A stretch of 64,000 bases of DNA, taken from NCBI GenBank assembly GCA_963775245.1, contig CAVZID010000019.1, positions 372,001 through 436,000 on the forward strand, given 5' to 3'. The notes under the pieces were generated by a model, which searched no databases, was not told the origin of the DNA, and was given only the letters and a program-made list of their open reading frames with translations. Source of the DNA: CAVSWT01 sp963775245 (GTDB taxonomy: Bacteria > Bacteroidota > Ignavibacteria > Ignavibacteriales > Ignavibacteriaceae). A program made the translations under genes and the position numbers. Shown here piece by piece: positions 51,325-59,803 of this stretch (positions are counted from its first letter, which is position 1; each line of letters begins with the position of its first letter).

Positions 51325-52755
51325 TTATATAAAATTAATTGCCGAGATTAAACTTCGGGCTTGAATATTCAGGTAATTATTAAATTTTAAAAATACATTA
51401 AGCTGGTTTAATGTCATCCATATAAAATTTGGAGGCAAATCAACAGACAGCTCATTCCCGGCAAGCACAATCATATTTCTATTTTGTTCTTTAAAAAATC
51501 TGCCGCCTTCTTCGGATTGAAAAGTGTCAAAGATTATTTTTTCTTTACCTGCAGAAAGTACATATTCTAGAAATGGAATACTTCCAATCTTTGAATGACG
51601 ATAGTTTCCTGTAAGACATTGAACTGTAGGTGCAAATTCAACCACGTCATAATTGCCGCATTCCATTTTTGCCTGAACTGCAAAATGGAGCAGACCATTA
51701 ATTTCCTTACAAATGAATGCAGATATTCCTTCTTGTGCTGGTTGAACCATCGGTTGTGACCAGTTGACAACTTCCCTATTGGATATTTCAATATTCACAG
51801 CTATAACTTTGAAATATTTATTATCCTTGTGTCTTATTTCATCATCATTAAAATTCCATCCTTCAAGTTCCATTAAAGGTATTTTATTTAATTCAAGCTC
51901 GTAAATACTTTTTAAGTGAGTTAGAAAAGAAATTATTTCATCGTTACTATGTAAGGCGCCTTCTCCTGTTAACGCAGATTTTAACATAGCTTTTTCAATT
52001 GTGTCCTGCTTTTCGTTATGCCCTAAGAAATTAAAAAAATCAATCACTTCTTCATCTTGATTGCCGTAAGGAATACCTGAGATAACTGTTCTGGTATCCA
52101 TGTTTACAAGATTATTTTTTAGCATCAGCTTTTTAATCTGAGCAAGCGTAACCCACATAAAATTATCATGAACAGAAATTTCCTCTTCAATTTTAATTAT
52201 AATATTCCGGTTACGTTTTTTAAGAAATCTTGCTCCCTGTTCGGATTGCAATTGGTCCAGCATTATCTGCTCTGGTTTTGTATTCCAGAAATATTCTAAG
52301 TAGAGTGGTTTTTTTCCGTTATGAACCTGTGTGTAATTGCTTTTGGTTGCCTGAAGTGTTGGAGATAATTGCACGTGATTTTTATTACCCGGTTCCACTT
52401 TTGCCTGCATTAAAAAATGTAGTACCCCGTCAAATTCTTTAGCTATAATTCCAAGAAAACCAATCTCAGGCTGATTAATAATTGGCTGCTGCCATGAATT
52501 CATTTCAGGCCAGTTAGTTTTTATATTAATTCCATCAATCGAAAAAAACTTGCCGGACTCATGCAGTATTGAACCTGATTTATCACAATAATGCCATTTA
52601 TCTAATTTTGAAAAAAGAGTTTTTTCAACTTTAACATTTACGTGCTGCTTTCTTTTCTTTAACCATTTTTCAACATCATTCACAGAGTGATTTTTCCCCT
52701 CAATAGAAAAGGATGATTTTAGAAATTCAAGATTTTTATAGTGTTGATTTTTCAT
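51325..52755 (-). CDS. NDP-hexose 2,3-dehydratase family protein
   Basis: 476 residues in two homologous halves (about 1-235 and 240-476). Each half has a paired signature: WQQPIINQPEIGFLGIIAKE and FLMQAKVEPGNKNHVQLSPT in the first, and WSQPMVQPAQEGISAFICKE and FAVQAKMECGNYDVVEFAPT in the second. This duplicated layout is that of NDP-4-keto-6-deoxyhexose 2,3-dehydratases (TylX3/EvaA type), which open the route to 2-deoxy sugars. It is ten bases after the 1344-residue gene. RmlA/RmlB-type genes to feed it are not in the window. Confidence 0.9.
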   Translation of the reverse strand: MKNQHYKNLEFLKSSFSIEGKNHSVNDVEKWLKKRKQHVNVKVEKTLFSKLDKWHYCDKSGSILHESGKFFSIDGINIKTNWPEMNSWQQPIINQPEIGFLGIIAKEFDGVLHFLMQAKVEPGNKNHVQLSPTLQATKSNYTQVHNGKKPLYLEYFWNTKPEQIMLDQLQSEQGARFLKKRNRNIIIKIEEEISVHDNFMWVTLAQIKKLMLKNNLVNMDTRTVISGIPYGNQDEEVIDFFNFLGHNEKQDTIEKAMLKSALTGEGALHSNDEIISFLTHLKSIYELELNKIPLMELEGWNFNDDEIRHKDNKYFKVIAVNIEISNREVVNWSQPMVQPAQEGISAFICKEINGLLHFAVQAKMECGNYDVVEFAPTVQCLTGNYRHSKIGSIPFLEYVLSAGKEKIIFDTFQSEEGGRFFKEQNRNMIVLAGNELSVDLPPNFIWMTLNQLNVFLKFNNYLNIQARSLISAINFI

Positions 52756-52764
52756 AATAAATAG

Positions 52765-55700
52765 TTAAGAAAAAACTTCTTCGTATGCATTATATAGCTC
52801 GTTCACTAATATTTCTTTGTCAAAAACAAAGAAAGCATTATTGTTTGAATGTACTTTTTCAAGTGCATCAGGCAAATCATTTCCGATACTTATAATTGTA
52901 TCTTTTATACTTGATTGGTTAATTTCTGTTTTAAAAATATTACGACCATTCTGGAAAATAGGCATATCTTTAATCGGAGAATTATCACTAACTACAGCGG
53001 CCCCTGATGTAATTCCAAGAATATTTGTTACACTATAACCCATATCTAATTCATATATTGAATAAATTATATCGTGATTTTTAATTTCCCAATAAAAATC
53101 ATCGAACCCCAAAGTTTTGTCGATAATTTTAATATACTTAGATAGATTTAATTTATTTATTAATTCTATAATTAAATTATAATATTGAGAGCCTTGTTTT
53201 GTACTTGTGCCGCGTAATAATGTAACTTGAATTTGCGGAAATTTTTTAATAAGAGTTGGTATCGATTCAATTAAAAGATGCTGGTTATATTTTACATCAA
53301 CTTGTCGAGCACTTAATATTTTTAAACCTTTATTTTGTAAATTACGTTTAAATTCTTTATCTATATTAATAATATAACCTGACTGTATCCATTGTTCATC
53401 TTTTAAACTTTTATATAGGGATTTATATTTAGTGAAAGCGGTTTTAAGAGGAACAATAAACTTGTCTATCAAAGAAATTGCTTCATTCTCCAACTCATAT
53501 GTTACCCCGCATTGGTTATAATATCGCAGCATATTCCAAGGCGTTAAGAAAATGGGAATAGAAGAATGTTCTCTTATAATCTTAACTGGTAGAGATGCAT
53601 TCAAAGAGTGAACATGAATTGCATCGGGTTTTTCTATTGATAAAATTTTATTTATTTCCTTTTTAAGGAAGGAATATTTAGAAAAATCAGTCAAATTAAA
53701 GTGGTTCTGATCAGAAATAATGTAGTCTAAATAATAGGAAGGATACTCCTCCGATAATTTGGATTTTTGTGTTGTATAGGTAACAATAGATTGTTTAAAC
53801 CCCTTTCCATTCATTTCACTCATCAAATCTCGTAAATGAGTTGTATGTGCACCACCAAAATGAAGTATTTTTTTTGCTCTTGTTTTTTTTATTTGATTGA
53901 ATGAACTAAAATTAGTTTTTTCTTCGAGCAGAATCTTCGATTCAGACTGAGGTCTGAATTCAGTTTTCTGTTCGAATTTTTTAAATTTATAAAATTTTGT
54001 AGTGTAAATATCTACATAATTAGTTTTCGACAAATAATATTCACTCAACCCCCTCATCATCCATGCTTCACCCCAGCGTAGGTACGGAATCATAATTTTG
54101 TGTTCATCTTTAATCATGTATCCGAACCATCCCTTTTCATGTTGGAGATTATTTACAGTCCAATTAATACATTTTTCTAAAGTACTTTTAAGTTCTGAGT
54201 TTTCTTTTACTAGAGAGGAAAGCAATAAAATTGTTTCAGCAACTCCATGAATATTTATCTGGCTGTTGTTTTTTTGAAGAGCAAATTGCCTGGTACTGCC
54301 ATCAGTCTGAATATAATTTTTTAAATAGAATCCCAGATATTTTTCCGCTGCCACATTTATTTCAATTCTTCCTGTATGAGAATAAAGATTAATTAAAGAT
54401 CGAATTTCAAAACCCGAATGATAGCTGTCTAAATGTTTTGGGCTAAATGAGTCTTGAATTTTACCCCAATAAAAAATTGAGCCGTCGCCATTTTGCTCTG
54501 AGATTGCATAGTTTGCTGTTTTTACTCCTGCTTCAATCCATTCATTATTGGAAATCTCTTTCCCAATCCTTGCTAAAAATTCTCCTGCAAATAAGTTTGC
54601 ATTATGTACATGAAAATCGTCTAAAGGCGTGTATGAAAAACATATTTTATCTTCATCAATTATATCACAATTAAGGTCTTCAGTGATGAATTCACAAATT
54701 GAAATACAAACCTCTAAATAGATTTCTTTTTTAGTTACTTGATATAACCTCCAAAACCCATCCCCGACAATAGTTGAAACTACAACAGACGGGGTACCTT
54801 TAGGAATGAATATTTTAGATTGCCAATCGAAAGGATATCCCCAGCAGAACTTAAAATATCCGGCACTTCGATTTTTCATCAGCCAGTTTGCAATTTCTTC
54901 AGCTTTGGTTAAATATTTATCATCATTAAAAACCAAATAAAGATTGGAATACGAACTTAATAGTAAACCAAGCGCTTTCGCATTTGTCTTTTTTTCAATC
55001 TTTAGTTTTTCGCGGCATAAAAAAGGATCTACTTCATTATATTGTTTTACTCTATTTGCATCGGATTCAGAAAGTTCCCCGCTTTTTTTCTTTGACATTA
55101 TAAAATCTTCAATATCATAAGGATCGTATCCTTCCCACCCATTTTCATCTATCCAGGCTTCAAGTTTTTTAAATGAAGAAGAAATTAAATTTTCATTTTT
55201 ATTTAAATTATTTTTTTGCCTAGTTTCACTTTCAAATATTATTTCTTTTTTTTCATCCTTTTGTTTATTTAAAATTTTAAAATAAAACTCTTCAACTTTT
55301 TCAATTTCATTTTCATAGGTAAATTCAATCTTCTTTCCTTTCATTTCCGATTTAATTTTTAATAAATTATCAATTTTAGAATGAAAATCTTCAATTGACG
55401 AAAATGTAATTCCAACAGGATTTTTTTGGAAGAAATCTCTATAAGAAGTAATATCAGCAGCAGCAACGGGAAGTCCGGCTGCTAAATATTCAAATAATTT
55501 ATTTGCAATAGTTGACGAAAGGAATCTCACATTTCCCTTTTCCATATTCCATGGAATTATACCAAAATCGAATTGAGTCATAGCTTCAATTAAAGTATCC
55601 GGGGAAACAGGTTTATTATAAATAATATTTGGATATTGTTTGAAGAAATTATTCAACTCATCATTAAAGCTAGCCGGGTATATATGAACCATATATCCTA

Positions 55701-56799
55701 GATATGCTAACTCGACAAACTGGTCTGCAAAGTCGCGGTGCTTTCCATTTGTACCACTTACTCCGCCTTCATAAACCAAATGTATTTTACCATCCACATC
55801 TGAAAGTTTCGGGAGGAATTTTTTAGGAAGATGATTCTCTGAAGCATAATTATAAAACACCAGAGAATTACCATTTACTCCATACAAATCTTGTGCTTCT
55901 TTATATTGATAAGGAGTGCTGTAAATTCTTCCGGCTGCCCCTCTGTTTGCCACGCCTTCAAAATATTTTAACTGAGAATTTTCAGGACTTCTTAAAGAAA
56001 TTAAATCATGTGTATCGTGAATAACCGGAATGCTGCCTGCCATTGCTGCAACAGTATAATAATCCGGTTCATTGTGTGAATGAATTAAATCATAATTTTT
56101 ACTGATTTCCCAAAGCTGTTTGAAGTCTGTTATTTTTATGGAATTATCATAAACATCATCACTCATTCCATTATATCGTTCACTTAATTTTTTTTCAAAG
56201 TACGCAAGTGTAACTTTATGTCCTCTTTTCCTTAAAGCCGCAGCATACTTATAATTTCGAATGCACGGAGAATCCTGGATGAATAAAATTTTTAATGTAT
56301 TTTCACTTTGAACAGAAGTCCTTAACGGAATATCTTCTTTCTTGGGATGATTATTAGTTCTCGAATTTGTCTTTGCTAAGAGATTATTTAGTTCTTCATC
56401 AACCGGTATATCATTCAAATAACTTTGAATAATTAGTTTTGCTTGTTCAAATAAAGAAACTTCAATTAAACTTTTAGCGAGTACAATTATATTACTTCTA
56501 TCTTTGTGCTTAACTTTAAAAGCATTTAAAGAATAGCGTGCAGATTCTTTAAAATTATTTTGCTGAAAATAAATTACCGCGGATTTACTATTTGCTTCAA
56601 AATCTGCAGGATGAAGTTCAAGAATTTGCAGAAAGACTTTTAGCGAGTCATCAAGTTTTGCATTATTAAAATAATCCATTGCAGTCGAATAAAGTTTCTG
56701 AGAGTTCAAATCCTCTTTAACATTTTCTAATCTGTTATCTATTTCTCTTAACAACTCGTTATTTTTACCCAAAATGCTGCTCAATAAATTTATTGACAA
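52765..56799 (-). CDS. TPR-GT4-(alpha/alpha)-GT4 multidomain glycosyltransferase
   Basis: 1344 residues, soluble. A TPR-like N-terminus (about 1-150) is followed by GT4 (about 165-520, LKILFIQDSPCIRNYKYAAA and DTHDLISLRS). A helical (alpha/alpha) toroid-like domain follows (about 560-960, NIHGVAETILLLSSLVKENS and YLRWGEAWMMRGLSEYYL). Then comes a second GT4-like domain (about 990-1344, KKILHFGGAHTTHLRDLMSE and ITSGAAVVSDNSPI). The helical part resembles epimerase or hydrolase toroids, so it may modify the sugar added. The N-terminal heptad (NNELLREIDNRLENVKED) recurs in the decayed copies and small ORF at 57.0-57.6 kb. Confidence 0.82.
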   Translation of the reverse strand: MSINLLSSILGKNNELLREIDNRLENVKEDLNSQKLYSTAMDYFNNAKLDDSLKVFLQILELHPADFEANSKSAVIYFQQNNFKESARYSLNAFKVKHKDRSNIIVLAKSLIEVSLFEQAKLIIQSYLNDIPVDEELNNLLAKTNSRTNNHPKKEDIPLRTSVQSENTLKILFIQDSPCIRNYKYAAALRKRGHKVTLAYFEKKLSERYNGMSDDVYDNSIKITDFKQLWEISKNYDLIHSHNEPDYYTVAAMAGSIPVIHDTHDLISLRSPENSQLKYFEGVANRGAAGRIYSTPYQYKEAQDLYGVNGNSLVFYNYASENHLPKKFLPKLSDVDGKIHLVYEGGVSGTNGKHRDFADQFVELAYLGYMVHIYPASFNDELNNFFKQYPNIIYNKPVSPDTLIEAMTQFDFGIIPWNMEKGNVRFLSSTIANKLFEYLAAGLPVAAADITSYRDFFQKNPVGITFSSIEDFHSKIDNLLKIKSEMKGKKIEFTYENEIEKVEEFYFKILNKQKDEKKEIIFESETRQKNNLNKNENLISSSFKKLEAWIDENGWEGYDPYDIEDFIMSKKKSGELSESDANRVKQYNEVDPFLCREKLKIEKKTNAKALGLLLSSYSNLYLVFNDDKYLTKAEEIANWLMKNRSAGYFKFCWGYPFDWQSKIFIPKGTPSVVVSTIVGDGFWRLYQVTKKEIYLEVCISICEFITEDLNCDIIDEDKICFSYTPLDDFHVHNANLFAGEFLARIGKEISNNEWIEAGVKTANYAISEQNGDGSIFYWGKIQDSFSPKHLDSYHSGFEIRSLINLYSHTGRIEINVAAEKYLGFYLKNYIQTDGSTRQFALQKNNSQINIHGVAETILLLSSLVKENSELKSTLEKCINWTVNNLQHEKGWFGYMIKDEHKIMIPYLRWGEAWMMRGLSEYYLSKTNYVDIYTTKFYKFKKFEQKTEFRPQSESKILLEEKTNFSSFNQIKKTRAKKILHFGGAHTTHLRDLMSEMNGKGFKQSIVTYTTQKSKLSEEYPSYYLDYIISDQNHFNLTDFSKYSFLKKEINKILSIEKPDAIHVHSLNASLPVKIIREHSSIPIFLTPWNMLRYYNQCGVTYELENEAISLIDKFIVPLKTAFTKYKSLYKSLKDEQWIQSGYIINIDKEFKRNLQNKGLKILSARQVDVKYNQHLLIESIPTLIKKFPQIQVTLLRGTSTKQGSQYYNLIIELINKLNLSKYIKIIDKTLGFDDFYWEIKNHDIIYSIYELDMGYSVTNILGITSGAAVVSDNSPIKDMPIFQNGRNIFKTEINQSSIKDTIISIGNDLPDALEKVHSNNNAFFVFDKEILVNELYNAYEEVFS

Positions 56800-57052
56800 A
56801 ATATTCCAGAATGTTATTTATATTCTATTTCTATACCATCGCTAAAAATTGCATTTTAAATTGATTATCAAATAAATTAGTGGTGTTTATTAAATTGTTG
56901 GCTAATTTTGGCCATTAGGAAATTTGGAATATTTTAAGATAAGCTGAATAAAATTTTCTTAAAATAGTTCGATACCTTCATATCAGACTTCATCCCTTTG
57001 AATTGATTATGCGGAATTCTATTTAGTTTTATCTGCCAAATAATATTAATAT

Positions 57053-57195
57053 TGATTTACAAATCATCTTTGAGATTTCAGGAGTATTATTTTCGCTTAT
57101 TTCTTTTGCAATCTCCAAAATAAGATCTATATCTCCTTTGGCATTCCGTAATTTGTTATCTAATTTCTTTAGTAACCTGCAGCTATTTTCCAAGA
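57053..57195 (-). pseudogene. Decayed copy of a small coiled-coil gene
   Basis: On the minus strand this stretch reads LLKKLDNKLRNAKGDIDLIL, then EIAKEISENNTPEISKM. It parallels the intact ORF at 57447-57626 (LLKKFDDKLKNANGNLNTIL) and, weakly, the start of the 1344-residue protein. No start codon is visible, so it is a remnant. The rest of 56800-57446 is AT-rich. Stretches near 56840-56920 and 57240-57330 also resemble each other (TTAGTGGTG and a GGCTA box). Confidence 0.55.
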
Positions 57196-57446
57196 TTTTA
57201 CACAGTTGTTATTAAATAAAATGTATTTTGATAATAGAAATATTCTATTACTGTACCATTTTAAATTGTTTAATATTTCTTTGTTTTAGAGGTTGTTAGT
57301 GGTGCAATTGGGATTATTGGCTATTTATAACCAGTTCATAGTTTGCTGTGAGATTTATTCCCTAATGAACATTTAAGAAACTTCTTTTGCTTTAATTATT
57401 TCAATCCCAAGAAAAGTTTTTTTAGAAATGTTTATGCAAAAAACAT

Positions 57447-57626
57447 TTATTTTGAATGGTTTCTTCTTCTAATTAAATCAATTATGGAATTATGAATCCT
57501 ATCAGAAATTTCGGGAGTGCTGTTTTCCCTAACTTCTCTGGCGATACCCAAAATTGTATTCAAATTTCCATTAGCATTTTTCAACTTGTCGTCGAATTTC
57601 TTTAATAACATCTCATCTTTTTTCAT
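57447..57626 (-). CDS. Small coiled-coil protein
   Basis: 59 residues, starting MKKDEMLLKKFDDKLKNANG and ending LIRRRNHSK. It is highly charged, a single likely coiled coil with no membrane segment. It matches the decayed copy at 57053-57195 and the N-terminal heptads of the adjacent giant GT. It may be an N-terminal helix released as a separate protein, or an oligomerisation partner. I do not recognise a family. It lacks a clear ribosome-binding site, so its expression is uncertain. Confidence 0.5.
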   Translation of the reverse strand: MKKDEMLLKKFDDKLKNANGNLNTILGIAREVRENSTPEISDRIHNSIIDLIRRRNHSK

Positions 57627-57769
57627 GGCTCACAGGCTTATTTTATTTTTTATTATTTTTATTATTATATTTAATAGTGCTAAATTCATACCAATATAAC
57701 TTGCTTATTTTGAATTAAAACCCACAATAATTTTATATCTATTCTAAATAGGGCTTAATTTCTACCGGT

Positions 57770-59629
57770 TTATTTATTTTGGTCTACTTTCAAAAACGGT
57801 TGGAAGATTTCTGTTTCTTTTTTAATTTTTTCTTCTGCTTCTTTTCTTAATAATTCTTCCTGCTGTGATTTTGCTTTACGTAAATTTTCAATTATCCTTT
57901 TTAATTCTGCTATTTTTTTTCTATTAATATTTTCAACTGCGTCTTCTTCTTCTATTTTGGCTTTTGACTTTATGCTCTCAAGTTCCTTTTCTTTATAAAA
58001 TTTTAAGCTTCTTATCCTTTTCAAAAAACGCTGCCTTACATTTGATCTTTCCATTCCAACCGTTCCGGCAATTATAGCAGCTATTACAGAACCAATTACA
58101 TAACAAATAAGCCCCCATTTAAAACCACCGGATATAATTTGCGACAGGTTATTTCCAAACTCATCCCCGTAGCCTGAGCTATTTAAATAAGTAGCAAAAA
58201 CACCTATTATAAAAACAACAAATGATAAAAATAAATTATAAGTCATTGTATTACTGAATGAATTAAGCGGATTAAGTTCTACAACTTCATTAATTGTATT
58301 TACTTTGTTTTGAAGCTCTGCGATTTCAGAATTAAATTGTTTTTCCACCGCGTTGGTATTTTTGGTTCGCCAGCTTTTTATTTTTGTTTTTAATTCCTCA
58401 AGGTATGCTTCCATATTTTCTATTTCAGTCAGTTTTTCTTTTACTTCTTCTTCAAAAACTTTAACCTGTTCTTTAATTCCTTTTTCATACCTTGCGTGTA
58501 TTGAATCAATTATTTTCTGTACTGTATAATCAAATCTATTTTCTAAATTTTTTATGTTTGCCAAAAAATAGATATTCTTTCTTCCGTTAAATGATGCAAG
58601 CAGCTTATCTATAAATGCAATATTCATTTTAAATGGTTCGGCTTCCGGGATTTCAAATTTTAATAGTAAAAATGAAGCTGCCTTTTTCTTCAAATTTTCA
58701 ATATCAAGCTCATTAGTATCTCTAAAACTTTCGACTATATTTTTTATATCTTCCAAAACGCCAGAAAAATCATTAAAGTAGAAAACGTTAGGAAAGACCA
58801 AATTTTCCATTACCTGGTTAAACATTAAAAAATTATTCTGTTCAATCGCATAGCTGATCCTGCTTAAATCATATTGCCAGATACTTTGTAGTAAAGAACC
58901 AGCTTCAAGATAATTTCCCAGCATCAGTTCTGAGTAAGCAAGATAAAATGTTGCAGTTACACCCGCAGGTTTAATGCTCAGGCTATTATTGAAATTTAAC
59001 TTTGCCTCTTCATAATTTTTTAATTTTAATGAAATAAAACCGGTATATAGCTCCAGCAAATAGTACATTTCATTTAGAGCTTCATCTGTTATTTGTAATT
59101 TGCTTAAAATATCTTTTGATTCGGAAAATAATTCTTGGACTCTTTGCGGGTGGAATAGTGACTCTTCAAAGGTTAAAATCACTCCATTTAATAGTGAGTT
59201 AAAAAAATTGTATTTGCTTATATTCTGTTCTGTCAACCTTATAGTTAACACTGCCAAACGTTTTTTTTCTTCCAAAGATTGAGCAGATACCCATTTTAAA
59301 TAATTCTCTTTTATTTCCTTATGGTCATCAAGCCTGCCAATATTTGAAAGGGATTTTTGCAGAAATTTTTCAAGATAAATACTTAGCGGTGTTTGTACAG
59401 CCCAGAAAAGGGGTGCACTTTTAAAATTAATGAAGATCTCGTTTAATTCGGGAGGAAGCTGCAGATTTGCAAACTTTGAAATTTCTTTTAACTGTGTTTT
59501 GATGTTCTTTTTTGATAGGACCTCAAACTCAAAATATTCATAGGCCAATTTTCTAAAACGGGACTTTTCAGGATCAAACCCCTTTTCTTTAGAATCCATA
59601 TATTCAACTATGATGTTATCCTTACCCAT
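57770..59629 (-). CDS. Large TPR/coiled-coil membrane protein of unknown function
   Basis: 619 residues. The N-terminal two thirds are helical with TPR-like segments (NYEEAKLNFNNSLSIKPAGV). A coiled coil (about 390-450) is rich in Glu and Lys. Two membrane helices (about 460-485 and 500-525, LFLSFVVFIIGVFATYLN and WGLICYVIGSVIAAIIAG) are followed by a second charged coiled coil to the end. I recognise no enzyme motif. It may be a scaffold at the inner membrane. It is divergently placed from the PBP gene. Confidence 0.7.
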   Translation of the reverse strand: MGKDNIIVEYMDSKEKGFDPEKSRFRKLAYEYFEFEVLSKKNIKTQLKEISKFANLQLPPELNEIFINFKSAPLFWAVQTPLSIYLEKFLQKSLSNIGRLDDHKEIKENYLKWVSAQSLEEKKRLAVLTIRLTEQNISKYNFFNSLLNGVILTFEESLFHPQRVQELFSESKDILSKLQITDEALNEMYYLLELYTGFISLKLKNYEEAKLNFNNSLSIKPAGVTATFYLAYSELMLGNYLEAGSLLQSIWQYDLSRISYAIEQNNFLMFNQVMENLVFPNVFYFNDFSGVLEDIKNIVESFRDTNELDIENLKKKAASFLLLKFEIPEAEPFKMNIAFIDKLLASFNGRKNIYFLANIKNLENRFDYTVQKIIDSIHARYEKGIKEQVKVFEEEVKEKLTEIENMEAYLEELKTKIKSWRTKNTNAVEKQFNSEIAELQNKVNTINEVVELNPLNSFSNTMTYNLFLSFVVFIIGVFATYLNSSGYGDEFGNNLSQIISGGFKWGLICYVIGSVIAAIIAGTVGMERSNVRQRFLKRIRSLKFYKEKELESIKSKAKIEEEDAVENINRKKIAELKRIIENLRKAKSQQEELLRKEAEEKIKKETEIFQPFLKVDQNK

Positions 59630-59803
59630 TTAAGAACTTTTTTTAAAGTTTAAAACACGTTGCCTTGCGCTTATTATCGAATTTATTTTCTTATTTTTTA
59701 ATCTTTATTCGTTAATTCAAGAAAATTCAATAATTAAATAAATGACTTTTATTAAACCCTTTATTTTTGATTATTTTTAGGGATAAAATTTTTCCTTTTA
59801 TAA

